Assembly (NCBI GenBank): GCA_030063045.1
Contig: JAQSEB010000090.1
Coordinates: 62,001-126,000 of the forward strand
DNA from: Pratylenchus scribneri
Taxonomy: Eukaryota; Nematoda; Chromadorea; Rhabditida; Pratylenchidae
DNA: 64,000 nt
Direction: 5' to 3'
Shown here: piece by piece, positions 12,782 to 25,419 of the stretch
How the letters are laid out: every line of letters starts with the position of its first letter
Position numbering within the stretch: the first letter of the stretch is position 1
The notes under the pieces: generated by a model
Database searches by the model: none
What the model was told of the DNA's origin: nothing
Seen by the model: the letters and a program-made list of their open reading frames with translations, nothing else
Translations under genes and position numbers: made by a program

Positions 12782-13267
12782 TTAGACAAGGAAAGAAACA
12801 AGGCTAAAAAGATTGTAAAACAACACTGTAAGAATATTCGGAAAGCAGTATTAGATGCTATAGAAGTGTGCAAAAAAGTTGAATTAAAAGGTGCAATATT
12901 AGAAATTTGTAATAAATGTATAACTATTATCACATTAAATTCTGCCGATGAAAACATTTACAACAAACAAATGAAGGCAATAATATCAGAGAAAGATGCC
13001 AAAAAATTGATCAAATTTATTAATATCATTGAACCTAAATTAGAAAAGCGCAATAAACTTGATAGCATAAATGCGAAAAATGTGAGACCGGAAATAGCTG
13101 CCGCTGGGAAAATTGAAATAGTGAAAAATCTTGCGGATGATATTGAAATAAAAGATAAAGAAAAATTCGAGGAAAACATTGGAGTAAGTGGAATGAAAAG
13201 AAGAAAGGTGAAATTTGCACTCGAACAAAAACAGGTGGAAACGAAACAAGAAACAAGAATTAAATGA
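12782..13267 (+). CDS. hypothetical charged protein, 5' end missing
   Basis: Open frame of 161 codons from a possible splice acceptor (TTTTTAAG before 12782) to a TGA at 13265. No in-frame ATG lies near the beginning, so the start is probably in an upstream exon that I cannot place. The product is rich in Lys, Glu, Ile and Asn, with a likely helical first half (pattern AKKIVKQ, NIRKAVLDAI) containing four cysteines, and a very basic end (MKRRKVK). The N-terminal part faintly recalls a three-helix RNA-binding protein, but no family can be claimed. Codon use resembles surrounding AT-rich DNA, so it may also be a decaying gene. Confidence 0.4.
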   Translation, partial: LDKERNKAKKIVKQHCKNIRKAVLDAIEVCKKVELKGAILEICNKCITIITLNSADENIYNKQMKAIISEKDAKKLIKFINIIEPKLEKRNKLDSINAKNVRPEIAAAGKIEIVKNLADDIEIKDKEKFEENIGVSGMKRRKVKFALEQKQVETKQETRIK

Positions 13268-14982
13268 ATTTGAGAAGAGAAATTCATTTTGGATTGGAGC
13301 TTTTTGAAAGTAAAAGAATTTTTATTTAATTTTTTCATTTTTCAAAATTTATTTTTACAATTACTATTATTTTTTGTAATATATTGTCTATCAATTTTTT
13401 CATTTTTCCGGTAATTTCGATAAAAAATTCATTTGAATTTTTATAAAATAATTTTTAATTTTGCGTAAATAGGACAAAAAATTTAATTTAATAAAGAAAC
13501 ATAAATTGTCAACAGCTATTTGATTCTTGCTTCTTGGCTACTGTTTAATCGTGTCGATGAAATAATGCTGCTGGACATTTGGATTTGAAAGGAGAATGGG
13601 CATAATACAGAATAGAGGAGTCGTTTGAGTTTGAATTGCTTATTAGTTCAGTCAGCACACCAAGATAGGAAGGCAAAATGCCATCTGTAAGCACTAATTG
13701 TTTTGTAAAAAGATGATTTTTTAATTTTTTAAAATAAAAAAATTTTAAAATAAGAGTAAAAAAATCATCTTATTTTACTCATATACCTGTAACTTCTTTA
13801 TTGCATAAGTCCATAAAAATAGGAAAAGTTTAAAAGGGCATTTCTGCCTTCCAAATTGTATATCGACTTAACAAACACTTGTCCATTATATAATATTCCC
13901 GGAATTCGTCTATTTCCATTTTGTTCATACGATTTTGAAAATTTCGGTATTTTCATATTATTTTCAAAATTTAGTCCTAAAAGTAGACTCTGGTTGAACC
14001 AATTTAAATAAATTTATATAGATAGGCAACAATTTGCTCTTTATTTTATATCAAATCATTAAAATATTATTCTCAAAATCTTAGTTCATATTATAAGTCC
14101 TAACTTAAAATTTATGTGTTTGAAAAATAATTTTTTCCAATTGGTTTTTCTCAATTTATTTCCATGAATAAATTTCTTGCTTGTTTTTCAAGAATCTTAA
14201 TAAATTTATCTAATAAAAATTAATTTTTCTAATAATAATACTTTAAAATAAATTCGCATTTTATTATTTTTTAATTGATTTTTTATTGGATGGCAATATT
14301 CTATGGAAAATTTTATTTTCCTTAATTTTACTCAAAATTTAATAATATTTTCTCTATAAAATTTATGAGATTTAAAAATTAATTTTTCTCAAGTTATTTT
14401 TTTTTCACTTTGCTAACAACAAATTAATATGCTGTCGAATGCTTTGATGCACAATATTCCTATGTAAGCAAGAATTGGATATTTTAAATGATTTGGTGAA
14501 TGTACATAATGATTGTTAAGTTTAATATTTCACCCATTCACGATATCTCAACTAAATTATTTTAAAAATAGCTGCAGGTTACTATTGCCACCTTGAATGA
14601 AATGGATAGGAATAATTTTTTTTATTTACTAGACGAAATACCGAAAATTTTTTTGTATATATTATAATTTTATTCGCGGAACAGAATTATTTATAGTGAA
14701 AAAAGATGAACTTATCTAAAACAGGCGAAATTATTTTTAGTCAAAAAAATACGGAATTAATTTAAGACAAAATATGTAAATATTTAGTGCAAAACAACTT
14801 AATTTTTAGCCAGTTGTCCAAGCTATATGTATAAATTCTTAATTATTTTGTTGAATTATTATTCCTTAATAAACCAGCATCTATTAAAAAAATTAATAAA
14901 TATCAATAAAAATTGAATAATTTATGCATGCAATATTTTATGAAGCAATATTAAAAAAAAATATTCCAATATTTTGCATCAT
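13268..14982. other. intergenic region with one possible short exon
   Basis: Mostly AT-rich with no recognised gene. On the plus strand ATGCCATCT followed directly by GTAAGC (near 13678) looks like a tiny first exon, but no partner exons were found. On the minus strand 13956-13798 is a 52-codon frame with balanced composition (see separate entry). Confidence 0.35.
13798..13956 (-). CDS. short ORF, possible exon, unknown
   Basis: 52-codon frame from ATG to TAA on the minus strand. Its amino-acid composition is less biased than the surrounding noncoding frames (it contains RRIPGILYNGQVFVKS). No signal peptide or domain was recognised. It may be the last exon of an unplaced gene or a chance frame. 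Confidence 0.22.
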   Translation of the reverse strand: MKIPKFSKSYEQNGNRRIPGILYNGQVFVKSIYNLEGRNALLNFSYFYGLMQ

Positions 14983-17034
14983 TTAACTCATTTGTGTTTG
15001 TGCAGGTCTGATTTGAAATACTCTTTCGGCGGGGCTTTCTTCTTCTCTTCTCCTTAATTTCTTCATAAAATTAATAATTGTTTCACGATATGGTTTATTG
15101 ATGATCAGTCCAATAATTGGATTCAAAATTGGTGGCCAACATTCTAAAATATTCGCAAAAAAGAATAAAACATCTCTATTCAATTTCATATTCACAATCA
15201 AGAAAATGGCACCGAAACATATGAATGCCAATATAGTTAAAGGGAATATGGCCTAAAATATTAAATTTTAAAAGTATTTTTTATTTAATTTCTTTAACTG
15301 AATTTAATTAAATTATTATACCTACGCATTTACGCAATCATGGATATATTTTCCCGTTATGTTTTCCTCACCAAAAAATTAAGAAAATCGCATCCAATGG
15401 GAAATTTCAAATTTTGGGGGCTAATTACGAATTTGAGATCTTTTATCCATATATCGACATCTTCGTAAGAGTTTGCCGAATTTAATCAATAAAATGCATT
15501 GAAGGGACTAAAGAAAATTTAAAAAAAATTAATATAGCCTTATAATCGCTTAGTCGGCGCAGGTTGGTTAGCTGAATCGAATTTTACAATTTCAATTTTT
15601 ATAGTTAAATATCCCATTATTGTTAAGTTATGAATGAAAGTAATATTTTTCTTGGTAATTTATTGTATTTTGATCTTTGAATTTAACATATTATTGATAC
15701 CTTCAGTTTAATTTATATATTGAATTTAAAAATTTTTCATCCTAAATCCCTTGGTCTCCCTTTATTAAAATTTTCTTGACAAAATTTTAAGTTTAAAGGG
15801 ATTTCAGTTAAATGATTATCGCAGATAAAATCTCATCTTGGATGCGATTTTCATTAATTTTTTTATGAGAGGACTCATAACAGAATAGTATCTAATCATG
15901 ATTTACAAATAAATTTTAGAAACTTACAATCAAAATCAGCGTTAATGTGAGTTGCTTATTCAATTTCTTCAATCTTTCATTTAGAGCATTGTAATTAATG
16001 AATCGAATTATTTGTATAGCACAAAACATATTGATGCATAAGAATAACAATGTAGAGAAATACATCATGCGAGAATATAAGATGCCAGTTCCATCCTAAA
16101 AAAATAAATAAATTTACGAATCATAAACAAATATTTTGTTTATATATTTATATTTATTCTATTTATTTTTTTATGCTTTTTAGACAGAAAATAAATTATC
16201 CGTTCAATTCAAAGTTTCTAACATACACAAACAACCTCTTTTATGATAAAAGCAGTGAAATAATATTTAATCTAAAAAAAAATTATGGGCATGTTTTAGC
16301 TAATATTGGAATCGAAATTAGCTAGGGTAAGCACACGGACTTACTAATTTTGAAAAACTGCTTCTAAATTTCGTATAAACTAAAGTATAGGCTCATTCTA
16401 TTCGACCTCGGATCCATGTACTATATGAAATTTCATTTCCGACGCATATGTGCTTGTTTAGTAACACTTTCGGCTAGATTCCTAATCCGAATCCGCTGCC
16501 CTAATTTTATCTTTATTCCTAAATTTAATACCGATCTGAAATTAAATTTCGTAGAGTAAATTGACCATGCCGAATCAGATGAGCCTATTCGAATTTATAG
16601 ATCGCCTAGAAAAAGAAATTTCCAAATTAGTTATTCCAACGCCTTGCTACGGAACTTGTCGATTTCCAATATTATCTGTGACAAAAATCTAATATATTTG
16701 ATCATGCCAATGTTAAAAGTCCAAATATATTTTTAAGAACCTTAATAAAGTAAAGAGTTGACAAAGTTTTTTGACTCTAGAAGTTTTTTTTATAAATTCA
16801 CTCTTTTTTGTAAATAAACTTCCTTCCCTAATTCTACTTCGAAATTATTCCCTATGTACTTGTAAAAGATTTTATTTATTTTACGATATTTGAATTTACG
16901 ACAAAATCGCAGATAATATATGCTGAATAATTGGATCCATTTATGAATATTGAAGAATTTGTATTGAATGACGGATTCAAAAAGCCGGCGAATAAAAATC
17001 GAATGATCGTTGCAACAATGCAAATTGGAAGCAT
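14983..17034 (-). CDS. nematode serpentine (chemoreceptor-like) GPCR, TM4-TM7 part
   Basis: Three minus-strand exons with matching phase: 17034-16900, 16095-15928, 15252-14983, all GT-AG, giving 190 aa. Four hydrophobic segments are visible, at about residues 1-19, 52-75, 97-124 and 126-153. The last ends in a TM7-like NPIIGLIINKPYRE followed by a basic C-terminal tail, as in nematode serpentine receptors. A full receptor has seven segments and 300-350 residues, so the first three are missing. They are either in upstream exons I could not find between 17.0 and 17.75 kb or have been lost. The assigned start ATG at 17034 may therefore be internal. The subfamily is not assigned. Ligand and expression are unknown. 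Confidence 0.6.
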
Positions 17035-17753
17035 TAATAAAAGGATATAACCCCCTCTAGAAGATCTTTGAAAATAACCCCGGGGTCATTAAAAGGAGAA
17101 ATATGGTAATTTACTAACACACTAATAGAAGAAATACTCTAATTTATTGACAAATTTTTTGTCACAAAATGAATCGTAAATTTTGAGGGCATAACAATTT
17201 GGACATAACAAAAATGCTTTTGGTTTGGGTTTTGAAATAAATGAGATAGAATTTTTCATTATTTGTCAATGCTAATTAGCGATGTTTTTGTATAAATTAA
17301 TTGTGTCCGATGTTATTATAAAGCTTAAAGTTAATAATGGTCTAGTAATTTGTGTCAAAAAATTGACAATATTTACTTTACAGTTGATTAAATGTACATT
17401 AAAAATTTTCATACTAATGGAATTTAAAAGGAAAGGAAGATGATGATGATAAGTAAGATAATGATGATGATAAAGAGGATAATGAAGAAGATTACCTCAG
17501 CTTCAACTTCTTCATCCATCCTCATCTTCTTCCCCGTAACCTTAATGTAAAAACTCCACTAGTACCAAAATTTTAAATCTAAAATGCGTTTTGAAAATAA
17601 AAAAGTTCAAAAAATAGTCAATAGAGTGATGAATTTTACCTTTAACCAAAAATGTCTTATTTACTTTAAAAATTTTGTATTCAATATTTCGTGATTGATG
17701 ACTATCACTTCCTTTTTTCTGCAAATAATTGGTCTTGGTAAATAGCGTGTTCA
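17035..17753. other. intergenic region upstream of GPCR fragment
   Basis: Contains a GAT/GAA-rich patch near 17440-17520 and a 70-codon minus-strand frame (17754-17542) without hydrophobic segments, which does not look like the missing receptor exons. No promoter signal was assigned. Confidence 0.3.
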
Positions 17754-17758
17754 TTTGT

Positions 17759-18580
17759 CACGGCGGTATCGCTCCTTATCGCACGCGTGCAAATTAAGCT
17801 AGCTCTCTTCCTTCATATTTTATTGTGTCTCGTTTTCTTTTTATCCCTCGTACACTACGCCAAAATAATTATATTTTCATGCGTTTGAGCAATAAAACGA
17901 ATGGGGTTTACAAATGAAGCCATAACTCGGTTCCAAACCTACAGTTTTAAAATTCCACCTCCAATTTTGTGCAGAATTTTTTTCTCTACAAGATAGGCTA
18001 GGATTTATTCGAAAATTTGGACTTTCAAGAAAGTTCTTGGACTTTGAAAATTGGCAATTTTTCGATTTTCCAATGGCTATAACTTTTGTATTTGTTGGAC
18101 AATTCTCAAATTTTTTGATATATTCCTACTCTGCTCGACTAGATCTTTCGAATGAAGCTAAAATTGGGCCATTCGGATAGGAATTAGGGCCAGGAGAGAG
18201 CCTTGAAAAATGGCCAAAATTCGAGAGTGAATATTTTTGGCCGGGAGTGACGAATCAAAAATTCCATCTCCAGTTTTGTGCAGAATTTTATGGGCTACAA
18301 TATGGGCCAGAAACTTTTTGAAAATTTTTATTTATGAGCGAGTTCTTGTATTTTGAAAATTTGCATATTCCCAACTTCTATTGGCCATAACTTTTTTATT
18401 TCCAAACCAATTCAAAAAATCTTTTATATATTCTTAATCAGCTTGACGAGCTCTATGCAATGATATAAAGAACATGCCATTTGAAGTGCATTCGTAAATT
18501 TCGATATTATTTTCAAATTTATTTATATAGATTTGGCATTCCGTGCTTGCACGCGAATGTAAGGGAGCGATGCCGCCGTG
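17759..18580. mobile_element. non-autonomous DNA transposon with internal duplication
   Basis: Left end CACGGCGGTATCGCTCC at 17759 pairs with the inverted right end GGAGCGATGCCGCCGTG ending at 18580; the inverted repeats then continue imperfectly through CGCGTGCAA. A 5-bp direct repeat TTTGT flanks both ends (17754-17758 and 18581-18585). The interior contains two diverged direct copies of a roughly 220-bp segment (around 17935-18150 and 18255-18480, each with TTTTGTGCAGAATTTT). No transposase is present. The superfamily is not assigned: 5-bp duplications occur in several groups. Confidence 0.75.
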
Positions 18581-18585
18581 TTTGT

Positions 18586-19515
18586 GAAAAAATTTTTTAA
18601 TTTAAAGACTACATTTTAAATGCTGTAAAGAGCGAATTTGTTATTGGAAATTTGTTGAGAGCAGTGATGTCTGGTGGCAAAATATCCAACCGCGTCGTCG
18701 TCTTTGTCGGACGAGGAAGATTACGAATACGAAGATGAGTGAACGTGATATCACTGATTGAGCGAATTTGGATTACAGTAATCGACATAATAATTTTTTT
18801 ATTTCTATAGCGAATTATTTCATCCAATTTTCTAGGCAACAAATCAATTACGAAAATGGATGAAATTTAGAATTGAGTGAACAAATTATTTATTTATTTT
18901 ATTATAAAAATTTTTTCGGATGGAGAAGCCTTTTCGATTTTGTAAAATAACAAATTATTATTATTTTTTAATATTAATTCTTAACTAATAAATTTATGAG
19001 ATGCAAATCAAATATTCAAAAGAGGATATTTTTAAATGCTTTTTAATGATAATTAATTAAGTTCTAAAAATCGTAAAAATTTTAGATATTATTAATTCTA
19101 TCAACACGAATAATCTTCTAAAAATTAGTTGAAGATTTGATAAGCCAAAAAATTATAATAACAATTTAAGATCATAATAATTTTTATTTTTCTAACACAT
19201 AAAATAATTATTTTAAAGAAATTAAAAATAATGAATTTCAAAAATAAATAATTTTAAAAAAATTCACATCATTCTACGATATAAATATTTATAAAAATTA
19301 AATAAAATATTAGAGATTCGTGCAGACTGCAGATCATCAACAAATGAAAATTGGGTGATATTATATGTTAATTTGAAAATGATTTTGGCGATTTTGGCAT
19401 TTGGATATTTTTCCCACATTTTTGTTACATATTTATCTTTTTTGATTTAATGTGTTTTCGTCCATCATCTTTTTCATAGATTTACATAGTTAATTTTAAT
19501 TTTTTGTGAGCTTGT
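18586..19515. other. AT-rich intergenic sequence
   Basis: No gene is supported. A minus-strand 77-codon frame at 18842-18609 has no family resemblance. The phrase AAATTTATGAGATGCAAA near 18990 recurs near 20755, so the hAT-like insertion sits between two related repeats. Confidence 0.3.
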
Positions 19516-19523
19516 GATTTGTC

Positions 19524-20454
19524 CAGTGTTGTAAAAATTTCAAAGTCTCGTCCCTCGTCTCGTCCTTTCGTCCTGCCCTTTTTACCCCCTCGTCTCTCGT
19601 CTCGTCCTTTCGTCTTGCCCTTTTTACCCCCTCGTCCCTCGTCTCGTCCTTTCGTCTTGCCCTTTTTACCGCCTCGTCCCTCGTCTCGTCATTTCGTCTT
19701 GCCCTTTTTAGCCCCTCGTCCCTCGTCTCGTCCTTTCGTCTTGCCCTTTTTACCCCCTCGTCCCTCGTCTCGTCATTTCGTCTTTTACCTTAATTTATGA
19801 AATTATTCGAAAAATGTGGAAAATTTCAATTTTGCCTCGAAAAATAATGGTTTGTTGATTTTATTGAGAAAATAATAATGGAAAATTGATAAATGGAAAT
19901 AAAAATAAAGGTGAAAAATGGAGGGCTGGACCGTTGAAGGAAATATATCGAATATAAATTGATTTTACATTAGTATTGGGGTGAGGCCTTGGCAAAATAT
20001 GCATAAATAAAAACCGGAATTTATTTGCTAAATAGACTGGAGCGGAGAAAGATAATATTTGAGGTTGGAATTGGAATTGGAATATAATATCCTTTCCCTT
20101 CTTCCTTGAATTTTCCTCGCTGGTCGCTGCTTAGTGCTTATTTTATGAGGCAGGGATGAGGGGCCTACGGCTGCTGCTTTTTTTTTCTCTTTCTCTTCCT
20201 CTCGTCCGTCTTCTCGTCCTCTACCTTTTTCCCCCTCGTCCCTCGTCTCGTCCTTTCGTCTTGCCCTTTTTACCCCCTCGTCTCTCGTCTCGTCCTTTCG
20301 TCTTGCCCTTTTTACCCCCTCGTCCCTCGTCTCGTCCTTTCGTCTTGACCTTTTTACCCCCTCGTCTCTCGTCTCGTCCTTTCGTCTTTTTTTAAGACGA
20401 GACGAGGACGAAGACGAGGACGAGACGAAAGACGAGGACGTTTTTACAACACTG
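19524..20454. mobile_element. hAT-like element carrying a 42-bp minisatellite
   Basis: Terminal inverted repeats CAGTGTTGTAAAAA (19524) and TTTTTACAACACTG (ending 20454) are bounded by a perfect 8-bp target duplication GATTTGTC (19516-19523 and 20455-20462), the hAT signature. The interior holds two blocks of a 42-bp tandem repeat (about 19545-19790 and 20215-20388; core CTCGTCTCGTCCTTTCG then CCCTTTTTACC). Inverted copies of the same CGTC-rich motif lie at the right end (20393-20440). There is no transposase. Because 42 is divisible by three, the repeat gives an apparent protein of 14-residue repeats, which I do not regard as a gene. Confidence 0.88.
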
Positions 20455-20521
20455 GATTTGTCCCATTATTATTATTATTTGTCGTCTTTACAAGTAACCT
20501 TTGATATTGGTAACGGGGGCC

Positions 20522-20564
20522 GGAATCACCCTTGCGGGGGTCCCCGCGGGGGAAGGGGTGATCC
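20522..20564. other. GC-rich imperfect hairpin
   Basis: Arms GGAATCACCCTT and AAGGGGTGATCC face each other around a near-palindromic GCGGGGGTCCCCGC core. It is almost entirely G+C in a region of roughly 25 percent G+C. No gene is attached. Confidence 0.6.
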
Positions 20565-23500
20565 TAAAATTTTTATAAGATCTTATTTTTCACATAAAAA
20601 AATTTTAATGAAGAAATATTTATCAAAATTTCAATAAAATTTAATACCATCTCTTTATTTTATTAAAATTTGTATTTTTTGTAAGGAATGGATTTAGGTA
20701 GATTTTGAAGAATAAAAAATTTATTTTTAATACTAATCTGTTTACCTCATAAATTTATGAGATGCAAACCAAATACTTAATAGGGAAATCCTCTTTATCA
20801 ACAAAATAATTAAAAAAAATTAGTTATGCAATTTTTTAAATGATACTTTACACTTCCCAAAAGTTCAAAATTTTTTAGAATTGCTGCTTTAATGTTGAGC
20901 TAAAGACCAAAGAATAGCTTATTAGTTATTAAATGTTATGTTTCTGGATTTACGCGGGGAAGATCGGTCCTTGTCCCGGTGGCATTTTTTTAATATATCA
21001 TAAAAATAATTCGTTTTTAAAATTTTTCAATAAATAATTTTTACACAACATAAATTTTTTAATGTTGAATCATAATAATGGATTTTTAATAAAGAATTGA
21101 GTGAAATTGGCACCGAAAATAAATTTAATAAAAATTTTTTAATAAAAATAAGAATATATCGAGAGGATGTTCGAATTTTTGATTCTATTCTTGCAATAAT
21201 TTTTTACTTCAATTTATTCCCTCACATTTTACCATTTTTTGAATTTTGTGGCCTAATGTTTAGTTTGGCCATTTACTTTTCATTCCCTCTTTTTCCATAG
21301 AAATTGAGCCAAATTCCGCAAATATGCTCCTTTCATTAATTTTTTTCTCTATTCACTTCAAGCTAATAATGGAATTCACCATTTTTCATTATTTTCCCTT
21401 TCTCATATGGAAACCGAGATTTACAACCAGCCTCCATTTTTCCACCCTATTTTTCTCAATTTTCTTTCCCTTTCTATTTATTTTGCCAATGTCATTTTTG
21501 CCACTACTATGCTCCTCCCCCCTATGCCCTTTTGCTGCGCCATTCTTTGTGTTGGCATTTTTAAGTGAGAGGCGCTAACAAGGCAGAAAAAGGCGACAAA
21601 ATCGTGGACAAAAGAATGGCCATAGAAGGGAAACGTGAAAAAGCTGGCAGCGGCGAATTGGCGCCGGAAAAGTGCCTTCAATCTTTCTTCAACAAGTGCC
21701 CACTCACCAACAAAAAGTCAATTCTTGTATGTGTGTGAGTGCCAATTTTTAAAGAGGATTCTCTGCACGCCTTTTAGATGCGTCAAATGGGAGAAAAAAT
21801 ATTTTTGTAAAACGGGAGAAAATTTCTCGTAGCAATTTTTGGATAGCGTATTTTGTTTCTATTTTTGCCTATTTTTCGGAATTAAAAAATAACAATAAAT
21901 TACAAACACCTTTAAAAATTTTTAATAATTGCGCTTTCAATTGATGCATATTTTTATAATTTTAAACTCAAAAATAAATTAAAAATTTACAAAAATTCCT
22001 TTATAAAATTTAATTATGATTTGAAAATATCATTCATTATTAATTTGGCTAATAAATATGGCATTTCCCAATAGGCTTTTTATTTATTTCCTTTTAATCC
22101 ATACCAAATCTCATACATCCAAAAAGAAAGGATAATGTGGCCAAATGTGCTTATGCTTGATGCTTACCTATTTCCCGTTTTTCATTCTTTTGTTTTTTCT
22201 CTCGGAAATGTCCCCGAGAGCATAAGCTTTTATCGGATTTCCAACAGCAGCCGCTTTTAACGCCAATGGACACCTTTTTACCCATGCTTTTTGTCTTTTC
22301 ATCGAATTTTTTACACCTCAATAGCCAATAATATTACGTCTTTGATTGTGTTTTTTATTTTTATTGACTAAAAATAAATCAAATTTAAAAAAATCAAATT
22401 ATAAATAGTAAAAATTTTGAGTATTTAATTATTTTAAATTTTTTTTGATATTTTCGAGGTTTATTCGAGATTGATCTTAATTAAAAATTTAAAAATTATC
22501 CGATTTTATATTCCAATAATATACAAATTATTTTATGGATTAAAATTTTTATCTTTTTTTTGTTGTAAAATTTTAATAAATGTTAAAAATTTAGATTCAA
22601 TTTTCTTATATTTAATAAATTTAATTTTTTTGACACATACATTTTGCTTTTTCATTGCATTTTTTAGCCTCTATTGCTTAAAAATATACCCCTTTAATGT
22701 TTTTTTTGAGTTTATTATTGATTACAAATGGAAGTAAATTAAATAAAAAACTAGAATTATAAATCAATTTTAAATCTAAATATAAAATGTTTATTGTTTT
22801 TTTTTAGATTTATTTATTTATAGCTGAACGATAATTTTCGAAATTTATTTGAAATTTATAAAATTTAACGCATTATTTATTTGCTGCAATTTAAATATAA
22901 TTTTATGGGTTTATATTATTTCCGAAAATGAAAAATTTAATCATGTTCAAATTTGTCATTTTTAACGTTCTATTTTACCATCCAATTAAATTAAAAATAA
23001 ATTTAATTCTATCCTCCCACTCATTTTTTCCATCACATTCATAATATTCTCTTGATCGAATTTTTTTAAAATTCTTTTTAAATAAAAAATTGAAGCAAAA
23101 ATTAAAAAATTAAATTAGAAATCAATTTTAAAAAATATTTTGGATATTTTGTTTATTATTTTTTAAGATTTGTTTATTAATTTCGGTGGGTCCTTTGAGA
23201 ATATTTATTTGAAATTCAAAAAATTATTCTATATTTATTCCTATAATTACAAATAAATTTATGGGTTACATATTTTTAAAATGATTTTTTATATTCAGTA
23301 AAAACGTTTTATTTTAAAATAAATTTAATATTTTCTACCTTTTTCGTCTTCAATTTTATTTTCATTATTAAAAATAAATTTAATTGTTTTTTTATATGTT
23401 TGTATAATTTTCTCTTGCTTAATTTTTAAATAATAGAAAAATTCTTTCCAATAATTTTATTTTTTTGAGTTAAAAAATTTTTTAATGGGCATATTTCAAG

Positions 23501-25419
23501 CGGAAATTTTCTTTATTAGGAGTAAATTTTTCATTTATTTAACCTTTGAAAAATTTAATTTTTTATGAGTTCTAAAAATTAATCCATTTATAATTTTTGA
23601 ATTATTTATTTTAATTTTTTAAATTCATAAACAATTTGATTACACCTTTAATTTTTTTACACCATTCCTGAATAAATATTTTATTTCCCCCGTTCCTATT
23701 AATTCAAAAAATTTTTCTTTTTTTTAAATTTTTTGCCCTCAAAATTTCATCTGGCACATTTTCTCGGACCACCATAGCAGCCGGAGTCGTCCTTCAAATG
23801 CGGCTTGGCAAATATTTACCCAAGCAAATGATGCGTCCTCCTTCCCTTTTGCGCCTCACTGGCTCCTCTAATGGGAATGAAGCAGCTGGAAGGAGAGAGG
23901 GCAAAAGGAGGAGGAATATGTATAAAGCCGATACCGGCTGGCTGGCTAGAAGGGATGAATAAGAGAGAAAAAAGGAAGGGAAGAATGGAAAGGCCAAGGG
24001 CGCATTTTGAGAGCAAAGCGAAAAGCCATTCCTTCCCTTCTCCATTTTCCCCCTTTTCAATGGCCGCACAATTTTTTCCCGAATATTGATAGGGGCCCCG
24101 ACGGCCTCCTCTTTTGTATAAGCAAAAGCATCCATCCCAGTCCCAGACCCTCTTATCGACTTATTTTTTTTTTTTTTGTAAATTAGGATCAACAAAAAAT
24201 GGGTACGAAAAATGGCGGCGCGCTTAAAATAGACGCCAGACAGACTTTGTTCTCTCCAGTTTTATTAATTTTTATTATAATTTTCGATTTAAATATTTCA
24301 AAAGAATAAATTTAAAATTCATAAATTTAGAAATATTAATATTATTAAGTTTACGAATATGAAGAAATTGTGTATTTAAAATTTTTAGAGATGAAAATAT
24401 TTCCCTGATTTTTTTAAAATTATTTTCTCCATTTAAGTATATAAATGAACCCTTTTATTCCATATTTTATTTTAAATGAAATTCCAAATTTTAAAATAAT
24501 CAAAAATTTAAATTGCGATAATTATTACCATAAAATACTTTAAAGTTTATTTAATGCTTTATTAATGAAAAAAATTTCTTGGGTGGAATAAATAAAAAAT
24601 TTTTGAATTTAATTTTAAATAATTTTAAAAATTAAAAAAATTCAACTCATAAAATATTCTGCTTACAAAATAATAAATGAAGAAATTGTTTGAAAGGAAT
24701 AAAACAATCCTAATCCAGACAAACCATCATATATAAATATATAAAAATAATTTACTAAAAAACTAATAGAAACATTTCCCATTATTTTTATAATCATATT
24801 TTCCATCTTAAATTAAAGGGAATAATAATCTTTTAATTTTAGTCAAATCATACAAAAAAGTGAAAATATCAGTTTTATTTCATGGTAAGGATCCTCTGCT
24901 GACTTGTAGTAGATAAGAGACATTTTTATCTTATATTTATTGAAAATGAATGAAACTTCGTTTTTCCTTTAATATTTAATTATAGACTTAAGTGGAATAA
25001 AGTTAGAAAAAAATTATGGGGTTAATTTAAACAAAAATTTAAAAAATTAAACTCGCAAAATAATTTGAGAAATAATTAATATATAAGGATAGAATTTTTT
25101 AAAGAAAAAAGATCTATTATTCTCCCAAGCCAAATATAATAAAAAATTAAAAATAATTTATTAAAAAATTAGTAAAATAGGTATCATTTGATTTTGCTTT
25201 CCAGTACTAAATTAATGAATTTATTTTTTTACTATAAATTGATAAGAAAATTTTTATCAATGCCACCAAAATTATCATTCCCCCATCATTTGAATGATAA
25301 TAATTAATGCTATAATTTACCCATAATTTTTGGGATTGATTTTTTAAATTCTTTTTATATTTTTAAATTAATTTCGCTCACACATGGGGCTCCATTTTAA
25401 ATTTAAAAATTTATTGCGT

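Noticed and set aside
12958..13338. Phe/Ser-rich minus-strand ORFs
   Set aside because: Antisense shadows of the plus-strand charged frame at 12782-13267.
18609..18842. 77-codon minus-strand ORF
   Set aside because: No family resemblance and no linkage to the GPCR exons downstream.
19519..20395. Repeat-protein genes with RPSSRPFVLPFLPP units
   Set aside because: They are translations of a 42-bp minisatellite inside a hAT-like element; no start context or splice evidence.
21324..21832. Phe/Pro-rich ORFs on both strands
   Set aside because: Low-complexity frames in a CT-rich island without domains or splice structure.
23794..24195. 133-codon minus-strand ORF
   Set aside because: Overlaps an open plus-strand frame of similar quality; composition follows the purine-rich tract.
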